A DNA stretch of 47,636 bases from a virus, in the IMG/VR virus record IMGVR_UViG_3300009370_001587, positions 1 through 47,636 of that record; one strand, given 5' to 3'. Positions 33,106-40,796 of the stretch are shown piece after piece (position 1 is the first letter of the stretch; every line of letters begins with the position of its first letter). The notes below the pieces were generated by a model. It saw nothing but the letters and a program-made list of their open reading frames with translations. It was not told where the DNA came from and did no database searches. Both the position numbers and the translations under genes were made by a program.

Positions 33106-33736
33106 TAAATTTAAATCTACAATAGGATTTATTGATATATTATTTAATATATTGATAGGATTTGCTTTTCTATTCATTATAGCATTTATTCTTATCAAGC
33201 CTAAAGCGAAAAAAGAGGACTTTGAACGTAAAGCAGAATTTATCGTAGTTATGGAATGGGACGGCAATGCACCAGATGATTTTGATTTGTATGTTCAAGA
33301 TCCTACAGGACAAGTTGTACATTTTAGAACTCCTCGTGTAAATTATATGCATCTAGACAAAGATGATTTAGGAAAACGTAATGATACGGTATATAATGCT
33401 GATGGCACGGTTTCAACTGTAAAGATAAACCGAGAAGTAGTAACTATACGAGGAATTATTCCTGGTGAATATATTGTGAATGGGCACTACTATTCTGATT
33501 ATGACTTATTACCTAAAAATGGTTCTATCATAGCAAAGGTTGAAATACATAAAGTAAATCCTTATAAAATTATTTGGGTAGGTGAACATGAATATAATAA
33601 AAGAGGAATGGAACAAACATTTGTTAGATTTAGACTTGATAAGAAAGGAATAGTAGATCGTAATTTCTCATATTTAAAAAAGAGACATGTAACTCCTAAT
33701 TATAATTATAGTTCACCTGAACAGACAGGGCAATAA
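33086..33736 (+). CDS. ExbD/TolR-like anchor with DUF2135/YfaP-like periplasmic domain
   Basis: 216 residues. A short N-tail is followed by a single transmembrane helix (14-37, GFIDILFNILIGFAFLF) bearing an aspartate (Asp17) at the position of the essential proton-carrying Asp of ExbD/TolR. In place of the usual ExbD domain the periplasmic part has MEWDGNAPDDFDLYVQDPTG and later IIPGEYIVNGHYYS, resembling YfaP/DUF2135 beta-sandwiches. This would attach a new binding head to an ion-driven motor. It shares start/stop with the neighbours. Confidence 0.75.
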   Translation: MRTETRDKFKSTIGFIDILFNILIGFAFLFIIAFILIKPKAKKEDFERKAEFIVVMEWDGNAPDDFDLYVQDPTGQVVHFRTPRVNYMHLDKDDLGKRNDTVYNADGTVSTVKINREVVTIRGIIPGEYIVNGHYYSDYDLLPKNGSIIAKVEIHKVNPYKIIWVGEHEYNKRGMEQTFVRFRLDKKGIVDRNFSYLKKRHVTPNYNYSSPEQTGQ

Positions 33737-34224
33737 TGATTGAACTTTTAATATTTGGTTTATTATTATTGACTATTATTTGTCTATGGTTAATAATAGA
33801 GAGAAGAAAAAATTATGCATTTCTTTTCTATTTTATTCCTTTTTTCTTAATAATAACACTATCAGTTTATTGGACATATACTTCTATTTTAGGATTGTCT
33901 AAAATAGGATATCCTACGAAAGGACTGTATTTAAGTCATTATGTTGATGAGCCAGATTGGATATATCTGTGGATATTGCAAAAAGGTGTTCCCATATCTT
34001 ACAAAATAATATATAATAGGCTTGACCATGAATCACTAGAAGGTGTAAAAGCAGAATCAGAAGAAGGAGAATATATGATGCTATCAAAAATGGATCCAGG
34101 TGATGGTGATGGAAAAAAAGAAAAAGGGAAAAAAGGTTCAGGGTATACATTAGGTGGAGATATGAATTTTTATAAATGGAAACATCAACAATCCTTATAT
34201 AGAAAAGAAAAATCTAATAAATGA
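33736..34224 (+). CDS. Membrane protein of the ExbBD-like cassette
   Basis: 162 residues: transmembrane segments at about 3-20 and 27-50, then a soluble domain with a Tyr/Asp-rich part and a Gly/Lys-rich tail (GDGDGKKEKGKKGSGY). It begins on the stop of the ExbD-like gene and overlaps the Na/Pi-like gene by four bases. No family recognised. Its tail may be cytoplasmic or contact the peptidoglycan. Confidence 0.7.
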   Translation: MIELLIFGLLLLTIICLWLIIERRKNYAFLFYFIPFFLIITLSVYWTYTSILGLSKIGYPTKGLYLSHYVDEPDWIYLWILQKGVPISYKIIYNRLDHESLEGVKAESEEGEYMMLSKMDPGDGDGKKEKGKKGSGYTLGGDMNFYKWKHQQSLYRKEKSNK

Positions 34225-34703
34225 AAGTCAGTAAAAAAGCAAAACTCATAAAGAAGGTGCAGAAGATGGAATTCAATAATCCTGTTATTGTTACGTTAAT
34301 TGGTCTTGTAGTTTTTTATATCGGTCTTAAAATGTTTTCAGGTGGTATGAAAGAAATGGGAAATTTAGATCATCTGAACTTCTTTTTGGGTAATCCATAC
34401 TATATGTTTTTAGGCGGTATTATCATGACATTATTATGGCAATCCTCATCCCTATCAACTACTGCAATCATTGCATTGGTCGCATCAGGAGCATTACCGC
34501 TCCCATCTGCAATAGCATGTGTTCTCGGAGCCAACATCGGTACAACTGGAACTATATGGTTAGCAGGTCTTCTCGTATCTGATGGTATACCCAAAGGAGA
34601 TACATTAAGAATAGCAATGGCTCATACAGGCGCCAATCTATTTATGGCAATAGCATTGCTACCATTTGTCGGTCATTTTGCAAGATATTTAACTCGTTTC
34701 TAA
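34221..34703 (+). CDS. Half-length Na/Pi-cotransporter-like protein
   Basis: 160 residues with four hydrophobic segments. It contains one copy of the Na/Pi-cotransporter repeat: GGIIMTLLWQSSSLSTTAI (QSSS at 74-77) and VLGANIGTTGTIW (GANIGTT at 103-109). Cellular NptA/YjbB transporters have two such repeats, so this single-repeat protein would need to dimerise, or has another role. Membrane location is clear. The last gene of the ExbBD-like cassette. Confidence 0.8.
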   Translation: MKVSKKAKLIKKVQKMEFNNPVIVTLIGLVVFYIGLKMFSGGMKEMGNLDHLNFFLGNPYYMFLGGIIMTLLWQSSSLSTTAIIALVASGALPLPSAIACVLGANIGTTGTIWLAGLLVSDGIPKGDTLRIAMAHTGANLFMAIALLPFVGHFARYLTRF

Positions 34704-34722
34704 ATTTCCAAATCAATATATA

Positions 34723-34830
34723 GGAATGAGAGGGAAACTTCTCATTTCTTAAACAAATATAGAAAGGAGGTGTTGGGTTTTTAGTTAAGTTTGATACCGT
34801 GGTGGGTGCTTGCGCCCACCTCCTTTTTAT
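34723..34830 (+). ncRNA. Structured RNA with overlapping alternative stems and terminator
   Basis: Three elements: a 9-bp hairpin (34723-34731 with 34740-34748, one G-U pair); a terminator hairpin GGTGGGTG / CGCCCACC (34801-34808 and 34813-34820, one G-U pair) followed by TCCTTTTTATT; and a competing perfect 10-bp pairing between AAAGGAGGTG (34763-34772) and CACCTCCTTT (34817-34826). The last two cannot form fully at once. The AAAGGAGGTG sequence also equals an ideal Shine-Dalgarno. It ends the ExbBD-like cassette and could act as an attenuator or small RNA. Confidence 0.6.
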
Positions 34831-34845
34831 TCTATCAGGGAGAAT

Positions 34846-35052
34846 ATGCCAGTAGATTTCAAGGTATTAGAGAGATTAATTAATAGACACGAAGAAGTAT
34901 TTGCAGAACAGTTACAACCATTAAAGCCCATTAGATGGGGAGATAATTACGAACCTCGACCAAAAAACCCACGCAAACGCAAAAATAAACTACCTAAGGT
35001 AGAGAAAGAGTATTTTAATGACAGAAGAATGGCTATGACCCCCAATACTTGA
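34846..35052 (+). CDS. Small basic protein
   Basis: 68 residues from ATG 34846 (AGGGAG site). The C-terminal half is strongly basic (KPIRWGDNYEPRPKNPRKRK), with an N-terminal helix. Likely nucleic-acid or capsid binding. Located between the terminator and the gp67-like gene. Such small basic proteins occur near head genes in T4-like phages, but no family is claimed. Confidence 0.6.
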   Translation: MPVDFKVLERLINRHEEVFAEQLQPLKPIRWGDNYEPRPKNPRKRKNKLPKVEKEYFNDRRMAMTPNT

Positions 35053-35076
35053 CATTTGCGTTTTATTTGATATAAT
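35049..35076 (+). promoter_or_regulatory. Sigma70 promoter
   Basis: TTGACA at 35049-35054, a 16-base spacer and TATAAT at 35071-35076, starting within the last bases of the preceding gene. Confidence 0.8.
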
Positions 35077-35103
35077 AAATATAAACATCAAAAGACTATT
35101 TTT

Positions 35104-35111
35104 TATAAATA
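35104..35111 (+). promoter_or_regulatory. T4-type late promoter box TATAAATA
   Basis: An exact TATAAATA with a leader of about 25 bases and an AAAAGGATC ribosome site before the gp67-like gene at 35143. The distance and target gene are what is expected of a T4 late promoter. It follows a sigma70 promoter, so the block may be expressed both early and late. Confidence 0.75.
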
Positions 35112-35142
35112 ATGACACCTACCAACTTATCAAAAGGATCAA

Positions 35143-35415
35143 ATGACAGAAAAAACGCAAGATTTTGTAGACAAAATTATGTCTGGAGAACATAACAATG
35201 CCCGTGATATTTTTACAGATATGATAAACGATAGACTGTTACAAGAACTTGAAGCAAAAAGAGTAGAAGTTGCCTCAAATATGTTACCTCAAGATGAAAG
35301 AACTCCTCAAGAATTGGCTTTCAGTAAAGCCCACAATATTCAGTATAGTGAAGTTGATCCTCATTCAGGAGGTCCTACTTTTGCTTCTCAGGCAGAAGAA
35401 GACTATGATGTTTAA
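35143..35415 (+). CDS. 67: Prohead core protein, T4 gp67-like
   Basis: 90 residues. The N-terminal half DFVDKIMSGEHNNARDIFTD and then ELEAKRVEVASNML follows the pattern of T4 gp67 (a short helix, Ala-Arg near the centre, a Lys/Glu helix and IA-x-N), the small internal prohead core component. The C-terminus is acidic, as in gp67. It sits behind a TATAAATA late promoter. Other core and head genes are not in the window. No cleavage test is possible here, though LLQE may serve the prohead protease. Confidence 0.65.
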   Translation: MTEKTQDFVDKIMSGEHNNARDIFTDMINDRLLQELEAKRVEVASNMLPQDERTPQELAFSKAHNIQYSEVDPHSGGPTFASQAEEDYDV

Positions 35416-35428
35416 TTAATAGGGAGAT

Positions 35429-36454
35429 GTGAAAACTTTTGTAATTGCTGGTCATTGTGTTAATAATAAAAAAACTCAAATAACAAAAGAATTCATACAA
35501 AAGATTAGAGACAGTTTTAAGAACTCTAAGATAATGTATGTCGATCATTTGCCATGTCCACGTGATTTGAGTGATATAGTCGATTTCTCTCTGCATGTCA
35601 AATATAACCCAATTTTGAATTTTGATTTGACAACTGACATAACAGAGAGATTTCATGTTCCTTATTGGGGTGTTTATGATCATAAAAATATAATCAAAAC
35701 AGTACCAAATCATTCATTTGCCCATCATGATTCATTATATCAGGCATTTTTATTTTTATATAATAATGATTTAGGTGAAATAATTCATTTTTTAAATTAC
35801 GATTGTAATGAGGATACTTTTGAATCTATTGAATTAAATCATCAAATACTTAGAGATGACAAGGCAAAAGCAGTATTCTTTCCATACAGATATGATTCTG
35901 AGCAAGGGGTGTGTACAGAATTCTTTTCAGTATCAAAATATGCATTAGAAAATATGTTTCTTCATCTAAAAGATTTCGGGTCTTATGAAAATAGAAATAT
36001 TGTTCGTGCTACAGATTACAACGTAGAATATACTTATTTTTCTCATTTAAATTATAGAAATATAAAATATCACTTACATGATATGTGGCCAACGAGAGAT
36101 GGCGAAGTTGGTAATTCAAACTTTCAAGATATAAATGAAACAGATGAGATCATAGTCAAATACAACAATCCAAACAATAAAATATTGTCAGTCATACCAG
36201 TAATTGGTTATAAAGATGAATATAAATTGAGAGTTTTTGTAATGCGTTTTGGTAATCAAATAGCAGATAACTTTAATTTTGCATTTTTAGATGCAAACAA
36301 AAATGCCGTTGGTCAGTGTAATTATTCATTAAAAACAAATGATTTTATGTATGTCGATCCTGTTGAAAATTCAAGATATGTTACAGTAAAATATAATGAT
36401 TTTAGACTGACATTTGATTTGTTAGACACTAGAAATTATGGTAAGATAGTATGA
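35429..36454 (+). CDS. Glycosyltransferase-like protein, tandem paralogue 1
   Basis: 341 residues from GTG 35429 (AGGGAG site). N-terminal Rossmann-type start FVIAGHCVNNKKTQITKEFI, then WGVYDH, a His-rich PNHSFAHHDS, IIHFLNYD (possible metal/nucleotide-sugar aspartate) and TEFFSVS. A C-terminal domain of about 100 residues ends in LTFDLLDTRNYGKIV. It is the first of three adjacent paralogues that share all of these. They resemble GT-A type sugar transferases but the assignment is tentative. They may glycosylate the virion or host surface. Confidence 0.75.
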   Translation: MKTFVIAGHCVNNKKTQITKEFIQKIRDSFKNSKIMYVDHLPCPRDLSDIVDFSLHVKYNPILNFDLTTDITERFHVPYWGVYDHKNIIKTVPNHSFAHHDSLYQAFLFLYNNDLGEIIHFLNYDCNEDTFESIELNHQILRDDKAKAVFFPYRYDSEQGVCTEFFSVSKYALENMFLHLKDFGSYENRNIVRATDYNVEYTYFSHLNYRNIKYHLHDMWPTRDGEVGNSNFQDINETDEIIVKYNNPNNKILSVIPVIGYKDEYKLRVFVMRFGNQIADNFNFAFLDANKNAVGQCNYSLKTNDFMYVDPVENSRYVTVKYNDFRLTFDLLDTRNYGKIV

Positions 36455-37512
36455 GGCAAACAATAAAAATAGATTATAATAATGAGATACAATATTCGTC
36501 TAATGCCATAATCATAGGAGCACATTGTCCATCAAAAGATCGTACACAAAGATGTATAGACCTTATCACTCAATTAAAAGATAAGTTTCCAAACTACACT
36601 TATTTTATATGTTCTCATTTAAATATAGACGATGAACTTTTGAATCTAACAGATTATTTCATCTATAATAGGAGTAATGCAGTAATAAATTATGATATTA
36701 AAGATAAAAGAACAGATTGGAAAGTGTACGGTATATATCAGCCTGGTTTAGGGCAACAAGTAAATAGATCTGTTCATAATAACAGTTATGCCCATTATGT
36801 TCAAGTTTTTGATGGATTATCTATGGCAATAGGTCAAAGAATGTTAAAAATTCATTACATGAGTTATGATGTATCATTTGATGTAATTGATAGAATATCA
36901 TTACATCGTGATTTTCTAGATCATTACGATGTGGTAAATTATACATTTAGGGATGAAAATTATATCAATTCTGAATTTTTTAGTATTACCAAAGACGGTG
37001 CAGAAAAATCCATCATGAAGAAATTGAGTTTCGATGAGTACATAAACACTGGATTAGGTGATTTTGGTCATGAGAATGTTTATGCTAATATTTTTAAAGA
37101 TTGTAAAGTAAAAACAATGGGTCATTTTTATTCTGATGATAGAAAATTCCCTTGGGTAATAGGTGATTTTACTGCTTTACCATTAAATACAAAGAAAGAT
37201 GGATTGTCAGGGCTACCAATATCAATTGATGGTCTAGTAGTAATACCTTATAGAAAAGACAATAGCATCATAATTTGTATAGCAAATGGTTATTACTATG
37301 AAAATGAAGGAGTAATAGGAAGCGTTGGATTTATTTTTTATGATGAAAAAATGGAGTATGTAGACTCGGCTGGTTCAACAAAATTAGGTTTGCATTATTG
37401 GGCACAATATTATCCAGATAGCCATGTTAGATATGTGACAATACAAATAAACAATATCACAAGATTGACCTTTGACCTCTTAGATAATAAAAATCATGGT
37501 TGGATACAGTAG
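36451..37512 (+). CDS. Glycosyltransferase-like protein, tandem paralogue 2
   Basis: 353 residues, ATGA-coupled to paralogue 1. It has an extra 15-residue N-terminal segment, IIIGAHCPSKDRTQRC, NNSYAHYVQ, KIHYMSYD, SEFFSITK and the end LTFDLLDNKNHGWIQ. The first histidine of the 'HSxAHH' motif is replaced by Asn here, and the acidic motif is MSYD in place of LNYD, so substrate or activity may differ. Sequence identity to the neighbours is moderate by eye, so the duplication is not recent. Confidence 0.75.
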   Translation: MRQTIKIDYNNEIQYSSNAIIIGAHCPSKDRTQRCIDLITQLKDKFPNYTYFICSHLNIDDELLNLTDYFIYNRSNAVINYDIKDKRTDWKVYGIYQPGLGQQVNRSVHNNSYAHYVQVFDGLSMAIGQRMLKIHYMSYDVSFDVIDRISLHRDFLDHYDVVNYTFRDENYINSEFFSITKDGAEKSIMKKLSFDEYINTGLGDFGHENVYANIFKDCKVKTMGHFYSDDRKFPWVIGDFTALPLNTKKDGLSGLPISIDGLVVIPYRKDNSIIICIANGYYYENEGVIGSVGFIFYDEKMEYVDSAGSTKLGLHYWAQYYPDSHVRYVTIQINNITRLTFDLLDNKNHGWIQ

Positions 37513-38563
37513 AAAACAAACATTAGAGAGTTATAATGGCAATGTAAAAGAAATATCAGATAGAGCAATAATTGTCGGTTGTCATTGTGACACAGACTAC
37601 AAAATGAAATTAACAACCGAATTATTGATTAGGATAAGAGGTAAATTTAAAGATGGTATATTTCTTGTAGTGGCATCTCATTTACCAGTAACTGAAGAAA
37701 TTCAAGAATTGTGTGATTATTTTGTATACAATAAAAATAATCCAGTTATAAATCTTGACATTACAACTCCTATTACAGTAAAGAGTGAAATGTTAAATGA
37801 GTTGTGGAGAGCAAATGGTGTTCTTGAACGAGTCAAGACGTTGAGAAAAAACCATTCATATGCCCATCATTTGCTTATAAGAGATGCTTTTCATATTTGC
37901 ATGAGCAATAACGTATCCTTTGTACATTATATGAATTATGATTCACCTGAAAAATGTTTATCAGAAATTGATTGGCATCTTACAAAATTAGATGTATATG
38001 ATGGTGTATTTTATGATTATCATCATAAACAATATTATAATACAGAATTCTTCTCTATGACTACAAGGGCGTATGATAAGTTTCTGTCACATATTATATC
38101 ATATGAGCAGTGGGAATCTTATGAAACTTTTGATACAGAGGTTAATTATAGTAAATTTTTGAAAACTGCTAATATATTTTGTGAAGACATTTTTGAGCCA
38201 GATGTGTCCGACATAATCGGCAGTGTGAGTTTCGGTAGTGAAGTCAATAGTAAAGGAACTCCTGACATACTTAAAAATATTGTGGGTAATTTCACTGTAA
38301 TTCCTTATGAGAGGGATGGTAAAATAGTAATCAACAATTCCTATACAGGTTATAATGATCCAAAACACGAGAAACACATCAAATGGGAGTCTTTTGATAA
38401 AGACATGAAACAAATAAATTTTCTCGATGCAGTTGTATCCAAAAATAATTGGGTTGATTATATTTGCCCTGAGAATTGTAAATATGTCAAAATATACATA
38501 GATTTAGAATTAAAATCTTTTTTCGACATCACAAATAAAAAAAATATAGGTCAAATTGTCTAA
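37496..38563 (+). CDS. Glycosyltransferase-like protein, tandem paralogue 3
   Basis: 355 residues overlapping paralogue 2 by 17 bases. Shared landmarks are IIVGCHCDTDYKMK, KNHSYAHHLL, VHYMNYD, TEFFSMT and the C-terminal FFDITNKKNIGQIV. It has the intact His-Ser-x-Ala-His-His motif like paralogue 1. It probably acts with the other two, followed by the sugar epimerase gene at 38801. Confidence 0.75.
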   Translation: MVGYSRKQTLESYNGNVKEISDRAIIVGCHCDTDYKMKLTTELLIRIRGKFKDGIFLVVASHLPVTEEIQELCDYFVYNKNNPVINLDITTPITVKSEMLNELWRANGVLERVKTLRKNHSYAHHLLIRDAFHICMSNNVSFVHYMNYDSPEKCLSEIDWHLTKLDVYDGVFYDYHHKQYYNTEFFSMTTRAYDKFLSHIISYEQWESYETFDTEVNYSKFLKTANIFCEDIFEPDVSDIIGSVSFGSEVNSKGTPDILKNIVGNFTVIPYERDGKIVINNSYTGYNDPKHEKHIKWESFDKDMKQINFLDAVVSKNNWVDYICPENCKYVKIYIDLELKSFFDITNKKNIGQIV

Positions 38564-38801
38564 AATAATAGAACTTTCATTTGATATTGAAAATGATGAA
38601 TTGATAGCCACAGACGGTGAATTTGAGGGTAGATTTAACGTTTTTCAATTACGTGAGGTACGTGAATTGTTCCAACGTTATGATGAAGCGAATTTTAATC
38701 ATGATGAAGATGAAGAGTTGAATGCTTTTCACAATTTTGCCGATAGAATGGCACAAAACTCTCCTGAAGCATTAGAGGTAATATCACCATATCTTAATTG
38801 A
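38556..38801 (+). CDS. Small acidic protein
   Basis: 81 residues from TTG 38556, overlapping the stop of paralogue 3. Acidic throughout, with DIENDELIATDGEFEGRFNV and a helical half after it. No family recognised. Coupled with the epimerase gene by a TGATG junction. Confidence 0.6.
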   Translation: MSKIIELSFDIENDELIATDGEFEGRFNVFQLREVRELFQRYDEANFNHDEDEELNAFHNFADRMAQNSPEALEVISPYLN

Positions 38802-39547
38802 TGAAACTCTTAATAACGGGTGTCAAAGGATTTATAGGATATCATTTCTATAATCTAATGGCACACGACTCCACCTACAATCCAAGAAAAATATATGGTA
38901 TAGACAATTGTTCAGGATTAGCATGTGATGAACGTGATGTCCCATACACCTATGGTGATCTTATGGGTTGTGAATTACCTGAAGATGTGACACATGTTAT
39001 ACATTTAGCAGGCCGTACCAGTGTAAGAGCCAGTTGGGTGCCAGAGAATATAAGACAATTTTATAGAGACAATTTTCTCGTAAGTGAGAGATTATTTGAT
39101 TTCTATAAAGACAAACCTGTAAAAATATTATATGCTACAAGTTCGTCTGTACTTGAGATGAAAAGCCCATATGCTATGACAAAGAAACTGGTTGAGCATA
39201 TTGCACCACCCAATGCTATTGGTATGAGATTCTTTACAGTATTTGGTGAGAAGGGAAGACCTGATATGCTTTATCGTATGGCACTAGAAGGTAATGTTCG
39301 CCATATGACTACAAATAAGAGAGATTTCACTCCAGTAGAACATGTTGTAAGATGCATTAGAACTTTACTCAATAAAGGCAACATGGGAGAGTTTTATGAG
39401 ATTGGCACAGGTGAATCAAGAACACCCAAAGAATTTTTACAGAGACAGTCAATTAAAGTTCCACAAGTAGCATATATCAGAAAATTTGATGAGAGTCTAA
39501 ATACTTGTGCTAACGTATCAAAGATGGAGGCTTTGTTAAAGCAATGA
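38801..39547 (+). CDS. NAD-dependent sugar-nucleotide epimerase/dehydratase
   Basis: 248 residues from ATG 38801. Extended short-chain dehydrogenase features: NAD-binding ITGVKGFIGYH, HLAGRTSVRASW, catalytic Ser region YATSSSVLE and YAMTK (Tyr-x-x-x-Lys). Later MRFFTVFGEKGRPDML binds the sugar part. It is shorter than cellular UDP-sugar epimerases (about 310), missing part of the C-terminal domain. It likely makes an activated sugar for the neighbouring transferase-like proteins. Confidence 0.85.
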   Translation: MKLLITGVKGFIGYHFYNLMAHDSTYNPRKIYGIDNCSGLACDERDVPYTYGDLMGCELPEDVTHVIHLAGRTSVRASWVPENIRQFYRDNFLVSERLFDFYKDKPVKILYATSSSVLEMKSPYAMTKKLVEHIAPPNAIGMRFFTVFGEKGRPDMLYRMALEGNVRHMTTNKRDFTPVEHVVRCIRTLLNKGNMGEFYEIGTGESRTPKEFLQRQSIKVPQVAYIRKFDESLNTCANVSKMEALLKQ

Positions 39548-39738
39548 TAGATTGGATTCAAAAAAACTTACAGATATTGACAAATAAGAATAAAAATGTT
39601 ATAATTTATCCCGATACTCTTGAAAAACGTAATCGTAGATTAGAAGACACAACCACAGACCCTATTCTAGAGAAATTACATGCCGAAGCAGGACGAGATA
39701 GACTTTTATCTGGAAACGATCAAAAATCTTCAGAATGA
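39544..39738 (+). CDS. Small protein, unknown
   Basis: 64 residues, ATGA-coupled to the epimerase gene. Basic-then-acidic, with a C-terminal LEKLHAEAGRDRLL helix. It overlaps the next gene by 58 bases. Not recognised. Confidence 0.55.
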   Translation: MIDWIQKNLQILTNKNKNVIIYPDTLEKRNRRLEDTTTDPILEKLHAEAGRDRLLSGNDQKSSE

Positions 39739-39868
39739 ATTGTTTAGATGTGAAACACTGAATGATCGTAAAATAGTTCGTGATGATATCTACAAATATA
39801 AACAAAAAGTAAACGAACTTGTAAAGCAATTAGATGAAAACAATATGTTTACAGATTTTTCTAATTAG
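39680..39868 (+). CDS. Small helical protein
   Basis: 62 residues, mostly helix and charged (NLQNELFRCETLNDRKIV). Overlaps the previous gene by 58 bases and the lipoprotein gene by 34 bases; both frames look coding, so dense overlap is likely. Function unknown. Confidence 0.5.
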   Translation: MPKQDEIDFYLETIKNLQNELFRCETLNDRKIVRDDIYKYKQKVNELVKQLDENNMFTDFSN

Positions 39869-40061
39869 TTTTATTATTACGGGATGTGTCAGCAAAGCAA
39901 CTTGTTGGAAGATAATAAATGGCGGTCAATGCGTACCCATTCAATCATATGAAGAATGGAACAAATGTGTTATGCCATGCGAAAACATAATTATAAGAAG
40001 TAAGACAAAACCATACAAACCCGTTGACTGGATTAGACCGAGACCCTATGCATATCCATGA
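39834..40061 (+). CDS. Predicted small lipoprotein, o-spanin candidate
   Basis: 75 residues. A signal peptide with lipobox IITGC (Cys18) makes this a likely outer-membrane lipoprotein. The mature part is short, with four further cysteines that may pair, and a basic, proline-rich C-terminus (KTKPYKPVDWIRPRPYAYP). Small Pro-rich lipoproteins of this kind serve as o-spanins (Rz1) in lysis, but no embedded i-spanin is present, so this is tentative. Confidence 0.6.
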   Translation: MKTICLQIFLISFIITGCVSKATCWKIINGGQCVPIQSYEEWNKCVMPCENIIIRSKTKPYKPVDWIRPRPYAYP

Positions 40062-40251
40062 ATATTCAATAGAAACACTTTATCACATGAAATGTGGTAA
40101 ATGTCACAATTGGTGGAGTTATGCTCACACTCCTGACCTCACTTATATAACTAACCACGACCCAAGATCATTTGCACAGAATAGAAAAATGCATTGCCCG
40201 CATTGTAGTGCAGAAGGTGAATTGAAAGAAATACAATACGGTGAGAAATGA
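40048..40251 (+). CDS. Small zinc-ribbon protein
   Basis: 67 residues from ATG 40048, preferred over a TTG at 40024. Two cysteine pairs, MKCGKCHNWW and MHCPHCSAEG, about 36 residues apart, form one zinc ribbon. Overlaps neighbours at both ends. Possible transcription or translation regulator; function unknown. Confidence 0.6.
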   Translation: MHIHEYSIETLYHMKCGKCHNWWSYAHTPDLTYITNHDPRSFAQNRKMHCPHCSAEGELKEIQYGEK

Positions 40252-40457
40252 ATATCTGGGTAGAATTTTACAAATATTCTGACAACAGAAAAAACACCCA
40301 TGCACAAATGAAAGAGCAGGCTAAATGGTTGCCACCTGATCCCAGTATAATACGAAAAAGATTTTTTGATAAGATGAGTGATGCAAAAGTATTTGCTAAA
40401 CGTATGGAGGAAGATGATTATATGGTATCAATAAAAAGAGATGGGAGTTTACTATGA
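40248..40457 (+). CDS. Small basic protein
   Basis: 69 residues, ATGA-coupled on both sides. The second half (SDAKVFAKRMEEDDYMVSIK) forms a helix-strand unit. Not recognised; early-type small gene. Confidence 0.6.
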   Translation: MNIWVEFYKYSDNRKNTHAQMKEQAKWLPPDPSIIRKRFFDKMSDAKVFAKRMEEDDYMVSIKRDGSLL

Positions 40458-40687
40458 GATACATTGGTCCAAATAAGTTCATATCATATATAAATTCGAA
40501 TAATACTGATGAAGACAAACATATGTGGATGTCTGCCGATCAATATAGTGAAGCGGTAAAAATCATGTTGAAGAATGAAAAGAGGCCACCAACATATGTT
40601 GGAGAATTAGAAAAATTAAATAAAAGGAGATATTTAAGTGTTATCGATGGAGGTAAGATCAAGAGAGATAATCAGAAAGATAATTGA
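40454..40687 (+). CDS. Small protein, unknown
   Basis: 77 residues, ATGA-coupled to the preceding gene. Helical middle with WMSADQYSEAVKIMLKNEKR. It overlaps a further small frame (40638-40796) that leads into the PEPCK gene. No family recognised. Confidence 0.55.
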   Translation: MRYIGPNKFISYINSNNTDEDKHMWMSADQYSEAVKIMLKNEKRPPTYVGELEKLNKRRYLSVIDGGKIKRDNQKDN

Positions 40688-40796
40688 TAAAGAATTAGAT
40701 TTATCATGGAAGAATTTAGAAAAACAACAATATGAAAAACAATATGAAAAATTTAAATCTAGAAACATACCCTACAGGAAGAAGCCCGAAAGGTAA
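40638..40796 (+). CDS. Small basic helical protein nested before PEPCK
   Basis: 52 residues from GTG 40638, with a good AAAAGGAG site eight bases upstream, or from ATG 40647. Highly charged helix (REIIRKIIDKELDLSW) then KQQYEKQYEKFKSR. It overlaps the previous gene by 50 and the PEPCK start by 65 bases in a different frame. It may simply couple translation into PEPCK, whose own ribosome site is weak. Confidence 0.4.
   Translation: MLSMEVRSREIIRKIIDKELDLSWKNLEKQQYEKQYEKFKSRNIPYRKKPER

Noticed and set aside
32638-34703. Zorya-type defence system from the MotA/ExbB-like pair
   Set aside because: Partner proteins have no OmpA-like peptidoglycan domain, and no ZorC, ZorD or ZorE-like genes are nearby.
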